NCBI GenBank assembly: GCA_964558315.1
Contig: CAZLCL010000027.1
Span: 1-11,254 of the forward strand
DNA length: 11,254 nucleotides
From: MWCM01 sp964558315
GTDB lineage: Bacteria; Patescibacteriota; UBA1384; XYA2-FULL-43-10
Reading direction: 5' to 3'
Shown: positions 1-6,097 of the stretch, one piece after another
Layout: every line of letters begins with the position of its first letter
Position numbering within the stretch: position 1 is the stretch's first letter
The notes under the pieces: generated by a model
The model's input: only the letters and a program-made list of their open reading frames with translations
Told to the model about the DNA's origin: nothing
Databases searched by the model: none
Program-made: the position numbers and the translations under genes

Positions 1-31
1 GTCCAGCGTAGCTCTTTGAGCGAAGTTGGAC
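1..31. repeat. Imperfect hairpin at window edge
   Basis: Bases 1-14 can pair with 18-31 around a TTT loop: the outer arms are GTCCA and TGGAC, the inner arms GCTC and GAGC, with two mismatches (8/24 and 10/22) and one G-T pair. It lies 71 bp upstream of the next gene's start. It could be the terminator of a gene outside the window or a copy of a dispersed intergenic hairpin. The run after it (TTTAT) is too short to be a convincing U-tract. Confidence 0.45.
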
Positions 32-102
32 TTTATCATAAATCAAAATATGTTATTATTAAAATAGATTATATTAATAATTTATGAGGGGAGAAAACTA
101 TT

Positions 103-801
103 ATGGAAGACTATAGTAAACCAAAAACGTCAATTACTGCTATTATTATCTCTGTTGTTATATCAGCAGTAGTTATTGGTGGTGGAATATATTTCTATAT
201 GGATGATAAAGCCACTAAAGATCAAGAAACACTAAAGAATCAAATATCTACACTTGAAACTGAAAAAGCTGATCTTGAAAAACAGATTTCAGGTTCAACT
301 ACGACTGATGAGACAGAAACCTCTACCGCGGCAACGCCAGTTGCAATAGTTTCAACTGCTGGTTGGAAAACATTTACAAACAAGACATATAATTTCAGCT
401 TTAAGTATCCAGCGACAGATGCTGTGAATAGTGAATCATCGGATTCTGATAACGATATTTATGTTAGAACTAGCGATGGGTATTGGCTATATCGCATAAC
501 TGTTTCTTCAAACACCGCAAATCAAACTCTTGATTACGTTGCGAATAGTGAATTTGAAAAACTAGAAACTGAAATTAACGATTGGGCGGAAGAAGAAGGC
601 GCGGCCACGCCCTTATATCAAAAATCTGATTTGTTAATTGGAGGCGTTATGGCTAAAAAAATAACAACCCAGTCAAATGTAGGATATTCGCCAAGCGCAA
701 AGGTTGTCCTAATAAAAGACAACAACCTAATTACTATTTCACCAAGAATCGATTCTGATGAATTTAGTACCATTCTTTCTACTTTTCAATTCACCGAATA
801 G
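103..801 (+). CDS. Membrane-anchored coiled-coil protein with C-terminal globular domain
   Basis: 232 aa, function unknown. Residues 1-10 are short and cytoplasmic, 11-32 form one hydrophobic span rich in I, V and G, and 35-63 are charged with heptad-like L/I spacing (a probable coiled coil). Residues 64-86 are a Thr/Ser/Glu-rich linker. Residues 87-232 form an extracellular domain opening with WKTFTNKTYNFSFKYP, which resembles the PsbP-like domains seen at the C-terminus of many small anchored proteins in candidate-phyla bacteria (from memory, not a search). The start is well supported: GAGGGGAG at 86-93 lies 9 nt before the ATG. There is no cysteine lipobox, so it is a type II membrane protein rather than a lipoprotein. 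It stands alone on the plus strand, and the DNA changes abruptly to GC-rich just after its TAG stop. An extracytoplasmic solute or wall-binding role is possible but unsupported. Confidence 0.8.
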   Translation: MEDYSKPKTSITAIIISVVISAVVIGGGIYFYMDDKATKDQETLKNQISTLETEKADLEKQISGSTTTDETETSTAATPVAIVSTAGWKTFTNKTYNFSFKYPATDAVNSESSDSDNDIYVRTSDGYWLYRITVSSNTANQTLDYVANSEFEKLETEINDWAEEEGAATPLYQKSDLLIGGVMAKKITTQSNVGYSPSAKVVLIKDNNLITISPRIDSDEFSTILSTFQFTE

Positions 802-972
802 ATATGGCGAAAAGATGAACTCGCCGGCCATCTTCATGGCGTAATCGAGGAATTCCGCCCCATCAACGCCAACCTCCCCCGGCACTCCGACCTCGGTCAA
901 TCGCCCAACCTGGGCCTCGAGCATCTCGAGCAGGTTTGCCGGCACGAATTTCAGCCTGGGTACCTCTACCAT
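739..972 (-). pseudogene. GC-rich 5' gene fragment of foreign origin
   Basis: From an ATG at 972 the minus strand is open for 77 codons. The start has an excellent ribosome binding site (AAGGAGG, 7 nt before the ATG). The first ~52 codons after Met are about 77% G or C at the third position by hand count, and bases 841-960 are 75/120 GC, against about 25% just outside (1081-1140). The predicted beginning, MVEVPRLKFVPANLL, is followed by an acidic amphipathic stretch; I do not recognise the family. Near 803-815 the composition falls back and the frame runs antisense into the 3' end of the plus-strand gene, so the last ~20 codons are not native to it. The best reading is the 5' end of a gene from a high-GC genome, truncated by recombination or by chimeric assembly. 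A genuine 77-aa protein is less likely. Confidence 0.4.
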
Positions 973-1020
973 CGGAATCCCTCCTTGGGATTGTCCATCT
1001 ACACGCTAGGATGTTTTTTT

Positions 1021-1073
1021 CTTTTGGCTTAGCTATCTGTCCGCCGTTGGCGGATAAATACCTAAGCCAAAAG
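1021..1073. repeat. 53-nt near-perfect hairpin element
   Basis: Bases 1021-1045 pair with 1049-1073 around the loop GTT. The outer 12 bp (CTTTTGGCTTAG with CTAAGCCAAAAG) and the inner 6 bp (TCCGCC with GGCGGA) are perfect. The 7 bp between them has two mismatches and one G-T pair. A T-run (1014-1020) precedes it, but no T-run follows on either strand, so it does not look like an intrinsic terminator. Its shape suggests a REP-like or miniature palindromic intergenic element. It sits at the right edge of the GC-rich block. Confidence 0.6.
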
Positions 1074-1171
1074 GTATATATTAATGCAGAAATTCTAAAT
1101 GCAGTCTAGCAAAAACAAACTAAAAACTCAAATCTTTTTTTAATTCTCGTGAAGATGTCGTATAAAAATAG

Positions 1172-1200
1172 TTGACCTAGAACAAAATAGTGGCTAGAAC
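1172..1200 (+). promoter_or_regulatory. Possible sigma70-type promoter
   Basis: TTGACC (1172-1177) and TAGAAC (1195-1200) are separated by 17 bp and would start transcription about 25 nt before the ATG at 1231. The -35 box matches the consensus well and the -10 box only partly (4/6). No Shine-Dalgarno sequence precedes the ATG. This is a consensus match only. Confidence 0.25.
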
Positions 1201-1230
1201 TTTTAGCATCTGATTTGTAATAATTTTCAT

Positions 1231-1983
1231 ATGTCTAATCAAAGCATTATTAACAAATGCAGAATGCTTATCAATGCCTATGAGAAAGGTAAATTAGGCC
1301 AGACCATTATGCCAGAAGATTCAAGTCCTTATTTTTCTATAAAAGAAAATGAGTTGTGTCTTGCCTATTTCTCACTCCCAATGGCGCTTAATTACCAAAG
1401 AAAAAGCTATGAGCTCTGGAAATCAGCCCTGAAGACCTATGAAGATAGTGAGACAAAAGCTGTTTTTAGTGTAAAATCAGTATCGGGTATGCCGAAGGGA
1501 GAATTGAGACATCATTTATTGAAATATAAGTTGGCATTGCAACCAAATAAACATATTGGAACTTGGCAAAAAATTTCATTAACTATTTATGGAAATTGGG
1601 GTTCCTTTACCAGGCTTATAGAAACCGCCAAATGTGATTTTTTCAAACTAAAAGAAATTGTTCAGAAAGATTTTAAAAAGGAGTTCCCATATCTTTCTGG
1701 TCCCAAAATATTTAATTATTGGTCGTTTATTCTCAATTCTTATTGCAATGTAAATCTTGAGAACTCGCAATTTATTGATATCGCCCCCGATACTCACATT
1801 ATTAAATGTTCAGTTCTTCTGGGGGTGATAACCGAGACTGAAGCAGATACTTTATCTAGGGAAGAAATTTCTGAAAAATGGAGAATTACTCTTAAGGGCA
1901 CAGATATCAACCCAATTGATATGCACCCTCCGCTTTGGTTTTGGAGTAGAAACGGTTTTGTTTTTAAACTTCCGATGACATAA
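1231..1983 (+). CDS. Putative HhH-GPD-fold (DNA glycosylase-like) protein
   Basis: 250 aa, no signal peptide or membrane span, so probably cytoplasmic. Residues 152-160 (FPYLSGPKI) resemble the helix-hairpin-helix turn of endonuclease III/OGG-type glycosylases. About 27 residues later, PDTHIIKCSVLLGVI (186-200) resembles the segment holding their catalytic aspartate (usual form V-D-T-H-V followed by a basic helix and LG), which makes Asp187 the candidate catalytic residue. Spacing and order fit the fold. The usual catalytic Lys of bifunctional enzymes is not obvious at the HhH turn, unless Lys159 serves. Cysteines at 10, 43, 135, 172 and 193 do not form the C-terminal Fe-S pattern of Nth/MutY. 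The end (PIDMHPPLWFWSRNGF, 228-243) is Trp-rich and distinctive. The assignment rests on motif resemblance only; a catalytically inactive homologue or an unrelated helical protein remains possible. It stands alone, converging on the next gene. Confidence 0.75.
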   Translation: MSNQSIINKCRMLINAYEKGKLGQTIMPEDSSPYFSIKENELCLAYFSLPMALNYQRKSYELWKSALKTYEDSETKAVFSVKSVSGMPKGELRHHLLKYKLALQPNKHIGTWQKISLTIYGNWGSFTRLIETAKCDFFKLKEIVQKDFKKEFPYLSGPKIFNYWSFILNSYCNVNLENSQFIDIAPDTHIIKCSVLLGVITETEADTLSREEISEKWRITLKGTDINPIDMHPPLWFWSRNGFVFKLPMT

Positions 1984-2033
1984 TTCGCATCTTTGGGAAA
2001 TAAATATACTCATTTGAGCTCATTATTAAAGCT

Positions 2034-2064
2034 CAGACGGTTAGTATTTTGCACTACCGCTCTG
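2034..2064. other. Bulged intergenic hairpin
   Basis: Between the convergent genes, CAGACGGTTAGT (2034-2045) can pair with ACTACCGCTCTG (2053-2064) around a 7-nt loop, giving 11 bp with two single-base bulges. GAGC/GCTC arms just upstream (2016-2034) could form a second small stem. No T-run follows, and I see no known RNA family. A D-arm-like look was considered and dismissed. Confidence 0.3.
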
Positions 2065-2137
2065 AATTTAGGACATTTTTTACACATAAGCCGGCTTTTC
2101 CCTAAAGACTATATTTGAAAAAAGATAAGTTGAGTTT

Positions 2138-2162
2138 AAAAAACGCCCTAAGGCGATTTTTT
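2138..2162. terminator. Bidirectional intrinsic terminator
   Basis: Six A, CGCC, loop CTAA, GGCG, one A, then six T. The GC core is only 4 bp, but the A and T tracts extend the stem and give a U-tract in both directions. It lies 22 nt past the stop of the minus-strand gene at 2184 and about 155 nt past the stop of the plus-strand gene at 1983, as expected for a terminator shared by convergent genes. Confidence 0.7.
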
Positions 2163-2183
2163 AGTATAGACGTAGTAGCTATT

Positions 2184-2384
2184 CTATTTCATTCCGAATG
2201 TATAATAAAATCCAAAAATTATTAATCCAACCCCAATAATTTTCCATGCAGTATAGGTGCCGCCATAACCGAAAAACTTCTCCGCCGATTCAAAATGAAT
2301 GCCCGTGTTGTCAACAAGCCATTTGCAATATCTAATTGCTACAAAACCCCCCGTCAAACAACCAATAAATACTAAAAACTTCAT
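2184..2384 (-). CDS. Small two-helix membrane protein
   Basis: 66 aa, function unknown. Residues 2-20 (KFLVFIGCLTGGFVAIRYC) and about 46-63 (WKIIGVGLIIFGFYYTF) are hydrophobic. They flank a loop with several charged residues and an aromatic/Gly cluster (EKFFGYGGTYTAWK). This compact helix-loop-helix form with a GGGTY-like loop recurs, as I recall, among small conserved proteins of candidate-phyla bacteria; no function is known to me. The ATG is preceded by TGGATTTAGT, only a weak ribosome binding site. A terminator follows 22 nt after the TAG stop. It is on the same strand as the pilin operon, 164 nt downstream of it, and could be read from that transcript or from its own promoter; I see no convincing promoter boxes. 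Confidence 0.65.
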   Translation of the reverse strand: MKFLVFIGCLTGGFVAIRYCKWLVDNTGIHFESAEKFFGYGGTYTAWKIIGVGLIIFGFYYTFGMK

Positions 2385-2481
2385 ACTAAATCCATTATGT
2401 GAACACCGCCACAGATTTTATTCACAAATTGCCGCTGATAATCGAATAATATATGCGCAATAGGTGGCCGACAGTTAATAA

Positions 2482-2512
2482 ATGCTTTTTTTGTTCTAAT
2501 CAAGAAAAGCAT
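2482..2512 (-). terminator. Weak hairpin downstream of the pilin operon
   Basis: ATGCTTTT (2482-2489) and AAAAGCAT (2505-2512) form an 8-bp stem with a 15-nt loop, 37 nt beyond the stop of the last pilin-like gene. The stem is AT-rich, the loop is large, and only TTATT follows on the minus strand. It is at best a weak terminator or 3' stability element. Confidence 0.2.
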
Positions 2513-2548
2513 AAGAATTTATTAGAAAACAGAAATGGTATGTTCTAT

Positions 2549-3946
2549 TTACTCTTCCCGCCAACTAGTTATCTTATATGTTCCGCTATTAGGAAAATAA
2601 GGAGGTGGGCTAAAAGCATTATGAGGATCGAATTTGATTACTATTCGACGAAAACCACCATACCAAGGCTTGTCTATTCCAGAACTATAACTCCACATTA
2701 ACCCGGCATTGTGATAAGCGCTACCCCATACAGTTAATGTGCCGTCAATTTTAGTGCTAGCCCATATTTCGGGATACCAAATATTCCCGTGCCTGGATAT
2801 CATGGCGGCATCAATTTCCATTGTGGGGCTGATTTGAAATCTTGGAGTGGAAATGTCCCCAGTAGCAATCAAACCAATTTTGCTATTTCCGTCTTTAGCT
2901 GAATAAAGAAGTGAATTATTGATAATTATTTGTTTTTTTGAACTTTCTGAAGCATCTTTATCCGAAGCAATTATTGTGACCCGATTATTATTTATTGTCC
3001 CTTCGATCCATACATTGGTTTCGCAAAATATTACTCCATCATTAGGAATGGCATAATCATCAATTTTTGTTTCTTCAATAATTGATAATTCATTATTAGC
3101 CCTTTTTATTTTATAAAGAGTGTATGAGTTGTTATTTAAGACTATATGGTATCCTCTATAGCCACTCGGATTAGGGTAATAGTGCCCTATTTCGCCAGAA
3201 ATAGTTTTTTCGCGACTGTTAATAATATTTTCATTGATCAATGGGAATTGAATTAAATCGGCATTGTAAATCTTATCTCCTTCAAAAGTGCCTACTGTAT
3301 CCGGAGTATCAATTAATGGTGGAGAAAATATTCCGAAACCATCTATTTCGAAAGACGCGTCTTCGGCTAGATTTGTTGAGGCGTTCCCTTTGATATTACC
3401 TCTATTATATATACCACTATTATTAGAATGGATATCCCCTTCGATCTCCTCCCAAGCTTCCGTGTAAATATATGAATTTTCTGCGACAATAGCATGTTTT
3501 GTGAATGCCGGCATCTCTACAGTAGCGATTATGGTTCTTTTTGGCGAAACCCCCTTTACCTTGCCAATAGATTTAATTACAACCTTTGTTTGACCCGGCT
3601 CGGGAGGTGTAATGGTTAGCTCAAAAGTGCCAAGTGAAACTCCGCTTTGATCGTAGTAATTATGAGAGTATGGGCCATAAGTTTCGGATTCTTGGCAAAC
3701 ATTGCCATCGCAAAAATCGTTAGTATTGTGCCCTAAATGCCACATATAATAATTTATTCCAGCTTCGGCTAAAGACATTGAAGTAATTTTTTTATTATGC
3801 AAGACAGCAGTTTTTATGTTTAACATCGAAAACGACACAATTGCTACCGCATAAGCGATAAACAAGACCGACAATAACAAAACTATCGGCAAATAGACTC
3901 CCTTTTTTCTTTTTGTAAATAATGACTTTTTATTGATCAGTTTCAT
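2549..3946 (-). CDS. PilX-like minor pilin / pilus assembly protein
   Basis: 465 aa. A basic start (KLINKKSLFTKRKKG) leads into one long hydrophobic helix at 17-40, then a helical region ending in SLAEAGINYYMW (58-69), the pattern seen where PilX_N-type proteins leave the membrane. A prepilin-like Gly16 precedes VYLPIV, but the usual Glu at +5 is absent, as is common in PilX/GspK-type subunits. The rest (about 70-465) is Thr/Ser/Asn-rich and probably beta-structured, with segments such as IEGDIHSN and IEGTINNNRV that look like short repeating strands. Cys79 and Cys84 could form a disulfide. In type IV pili and type II secretion, such subunits cap or prime the fibre. It is the last gene of the operon, 12 nt after the preceding stop; an AGGA overlapping that stop supplies the ribosome binding site, 10 nt before the ATG. 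The large C-terminal domain exceeds classical PilX (about 200 aa) and may be adhesive. Confidence 0.75.
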   Translation of the reverse strand: MKLINKKSLFTKRKKGVYLPIVLLLSVLFIAYAVAIVSFSMLNIKTAVLHNKKITSMSLAEAGINYYMWHLGHNTNDFCDGNVCQESETYGPYSHNYYDQSGVSLGTFELTITPPEPGQTKVVIKSIGKVKGVSPKRTIIATVEMPAFTKHAIVAENSYIYTEAWEEIEGDIHSNNSGIYNRGNIKGNASTNLAEDASFEIDGFGIFSPPLIDTPDTVGTFEGDKIYNADLIQFPLINENIINSREKTISGEIGHYYPNPSGYRGYHIVLNNNSYTLYKIKRANNELSIIEETKIDDYAIPNDGVIFCETNVWIEGTINNNRVTIIASDKDASESSKKQIIINNSLLYSAKDGNSKIGLIATGDISTPRFQISPTMEIDAAMISRHGNIWYPEIWASTKIDGTLTVWGSAYHNAGLMWSYSSGIDKPWYGGFRRIVIKFDPHNAFSPPPYFPNSGTYKITSWREE

Positions 3947-3958
3947 AATAATATTATC

Positions 3959-4564
3959 CTATAAATTATCTTTTATATTACGCAAACTAACCGTTGTTGT
4001 CCCTGTTAGAGGTTTAGACTCCATATTTTTTTCAGTCAGAACAATATTTAATTTGATCATTCTAATTTCCGAAATTTGAATCTCCGAGGTCAGCTCTTGA
4101 TTATCTTCATCGAAATATTTAAATAGAGAAGTGGTATTTTCTAACCCATCAATTAATAGCACACACTCTTCTTGATCTAACGGATAACTCGGAGGTGTCC
4201 CATCAACATTGACTATCGGGTCGGTTTGACCAACTTTAAACTGGTTTCCCTCGACATAATACCTTACTAGCTTTGGATACTCTGATTCTAAGTCGAAATA
4301 ACGATAATAAGATATCTGATTGGCGGAAATATTATCAATACTGCTCGCCGCTCTTGTGGAAAACTCAAACTCTCGCATAGTTTGAGCTATACGATTTTCT
4401 ACAACATTCTTTTTATAATTTTGTTGATATAATTTAATATTAGAAACAATAAATTGAGTAATTATGGTAGTTAATGTTGCAAATAAAGCAGTCGTAATAA
4501 TAATTTCTACCAATGAAAAAGCTTTTATGCGGCCATGTTTTTTAATTAATTTATTCCTCAACAA
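3959..4564 (-). CDS. PilW/GspJ-like prepilin
   Basis: 201 aa with a class III prepilin signature: a 15-residue basic leader ending in Lys-Ala, then FSLVEIIITTALFATL with Glu20 at +5. Prepilin peptidase would cut after Ala15, which replaces the usual Gly. The hydrophobic helix runs to about residue 41. The remainder has the mixed helix/strand look of minor pseudopilins (PilW/GspJ group), with no disulfide pair. It would insert in the inner membrane and join the pilus initiation complex with its two operon partners. There is no in-frame ATG near the 5' end: the start must be TTG at 4564 or 4561, and GGGG six nt before 4564 favours the first. It overlaps the end of the upstream pilin gene by 14 nt, which suggests translational coupling, and the next gene starts 12 nt after its stop. 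Confidence 0.8.
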   Translation of the reverse strand: MLRNKLIKKHGRIKAFSLVEIIITTALFATLTTIITQFIVSNIKLYQQNYKKNVVENRIAQTMREFEFSTRAASSIDNISANQISYYRYFDLESEYPKLVRYYVEGNQFKVGQTDPIVNVDGTPPSYPLDQEECVLLIDGLENTTSLFKYFDEDNQELTSEIQISEIRMIKLNIVLTEKNMESKPLTGTTTVSLRNIKDNL

Positions 4565-5877
4565 TTTCTACCCCATCTCTTTGTTTAATTGAATCACCAT
4601 TTGGATTTGCAACTATTATGTCCCAATAACCTAATTCGGCGCCAGATAAGTCAAAGTCTGCGCTGATAGAATCTGCTGAGCTATGCTGAACATCAATATT
4701 TTGCCCGACAATTTCGACGCCCGATTCGCTGACAATTTTTATAGTGGCATTATTGTCAAAATTATCGCCACCGACTAATAAAGATACTTCTTGCCCAGCT
4801 ACCCCTGTTAAGGGATTACAATCTATAATTACTGGATAATTACTATCATCGGAGACAGTCAATAAAAGGTTCATTTCTACTCCAGGATTTAGATAGCTCG
4901 GCTGATACGGAGATGTTGAAACAACATACCGGGCAAGAACAGAAAACAGATAATTACCATATTCCATCAAATCTAAAGTGATCTCACCATTTTCACCAGT
5001 TATTATGTCTTGAGAATATTTTTTTGTTGAAGGATTAAAGTAAATTTCTTTTTCACTTTCTATGTGAACTAAAGCATTTGATATCGGTTGTTCGGCGCTA
5101 TCTACTAGTTTAATTTTTATTGAACCTAATTTGTCTATCGAAAAATGTTGATATGTCATTTTTTGTAAATAAATTGAGACATCTGGCTGGGTCGCATTGG
5201 GATTTTGTGCCGTTCGAGCATATGTCATCTCGGTAGAATATCCGTTTTTNNNNNNNNNNNNNNNNNNNNNNNNNNNNNNNNNNNNNNNNNNNNNNNNNNN
5301 NNNNNNNNNNNNNNNNNNNNNNNNNNNNNNNNNNNNNNNNNNNNNNNNNGACTATGCTTCCGCCTTTTCTATTAATCTTTATCTCGGCTCTTTTGTAATC
5401 GTATGGAGACAAATCTTGCGGTTTAGATGGATCCATTTGTTGCAAACAGATGCTTGGCGCCCCGCTAGCCCCCTTATCAACACAGCCATCGTAAGGATCA
5501 TCAACTGTAGCTATTACCGTTTTTACCTCAAAATTGATCTCGTTATTCTGTAGCTCTTCGACATCTAATATTTCGCCCTTTGGCCAGCCTTTAACTGTTC
5601 CCAAAGAGTCATAAGGCATATTTCTAATTATTTCCATTTTTTCATTTGCTATCGAAACTGCGGCAATTCTTGCTCTGGCATTAGATATTGACTTCATTGA
5701 TATCATGAAAGCAGATAACACGGCCATAGCAATCAGAGTAACAATCATTAAATCAATAAGTATTTCAACCATAGTAAAAGAGGCTTTTTGCCCCTTGGCA
5801 AAAAACTTAAATATTTTGGAAGATACTTTAAGCGTGCTTTTAATAATCCCCTCCGCTATTTCAATATTATTATACAA
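4551..5877 (-). CDS. PilV-like prepilin with Cna-B-like and IPT-like domains (gene broken by N gap)
   Basis: One gene split by 100 N. The N-terminal part (5877-5350, 176 codons) has a basic leader, then FTMVEILIDLMIVTLIAMAV with Glu38 at +5 and a cut after Ser33 (numbered from the TTG at 5877), followed by ANEKMEIIRNMPYDSLGTV, typical of PilV-type minor pilins. The C-terminal part (5249-4551) enters in frame as KNGYSTEMTYARTAQN. It then shows a prealbumin-like or Cna-B-like domain (GSIKIKLVDSAEQPISNALV, then a TGENGEITLDL turn) and an IPT/TIG-like Ig domain (from YPVIIDCNPLTGVAGQEVSL to GYWDIIVANPNGDS). As drawn, the halves lie in different frames because 100 is not a multiple of three; a real gap of 3n bases would restore one protein of more than 400 aa. 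It heads the three-pilin operon. The start is uncertain: TTG 5877 has no ribosome binding site, while ATT 5844 follows GGAGGGG. The Ig-like domains would be displayed outside, a plausible tip adhesin. Confidence 0.75.
5250..5349. other. Scaffold gap of 100 N
   Basis: Exactly 100 N, the conventional placeholder for a gap of unknown length. It lies inside the PilV-like gene. That both sides continue one plausible pilin (pilin end on the right, Ig-like domains on the left) supports the join. Confidence 0.97.
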
Positions 5878-5898
5878 TTAATTCTAAGAATAAATCAA
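5848..5898 (-). promoter_or_regulatory. Candidate promoter and ribosome binding site of the pilin operon
   Basis: On the minus strand, TTGATT (5898-5893), a 19-bp spacer and TATAAT (5873-5868) are followed by GGAGGGG (5854-5848). If this -10 box is used, transcription starts near 5861, inside the reading frame that opens at TTG 5877, so initiation would have to lie downstream. ATT at 5844 sits 5 nt after GGAGG. A second TATAAT (5909-5904) has no good -35 box and could serve the TTG start instead. Confidence 0.35.
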
Positions 5899-6097
5899 AA
5901 TTTATTATAATATGATCTTAATTACCACCTAAGATAAAATAACATAGAACAACTTAATTTATAGCAATTGTATCTTGTAATAAAAATATTGAGGAACTTT
6001 TAATCATTAAAGTATTAAAGGTTTGCGCCCTAAACGTGAGATTATTTACACTTACTGCTGTGCTTAGAAGCAGAGAATATGCTAAAAAATTTTAAAT

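Noticed and set aside
2030..2075. tRNA-like look of GCTCAGACGGTTAG
   Set aside because: It resembles a tRNA D-arm, but there is no anticodon arm, no T-loop (TTCGA) and no acceptor pairing on either strand.
2453..2701. 82-codon plus-strand open frame
   Set aside because: Mostly antisense to the 3' end of the PilX-like gene, with low-complexity basic composition and no ribosome binding site.
5110..5249. Continuation of the pilin frame left of the N gap as drawn
   Set aside because: The residues after the Ns (KRIFYRDDICSNG) are in the wrong frame. The in-frame continuation in the other phase reads KNGYSTEMTYART and leads into the Ig-like domains.
5197..5553. 118-codon plus-strand open frame crossing the N gap
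   Set aside because: Antisense to the PilV-like gene, and continuous only because the Ns are read through.
5878..6097. Terminator for galK in the downstream intergenic region
   Set aside because: Small inverted repeats (TGCTT/AAGCA near 6060-6071) and an A/T-rich run just after the stop exist, but no stem is followed by a U-tract on the minus strand.
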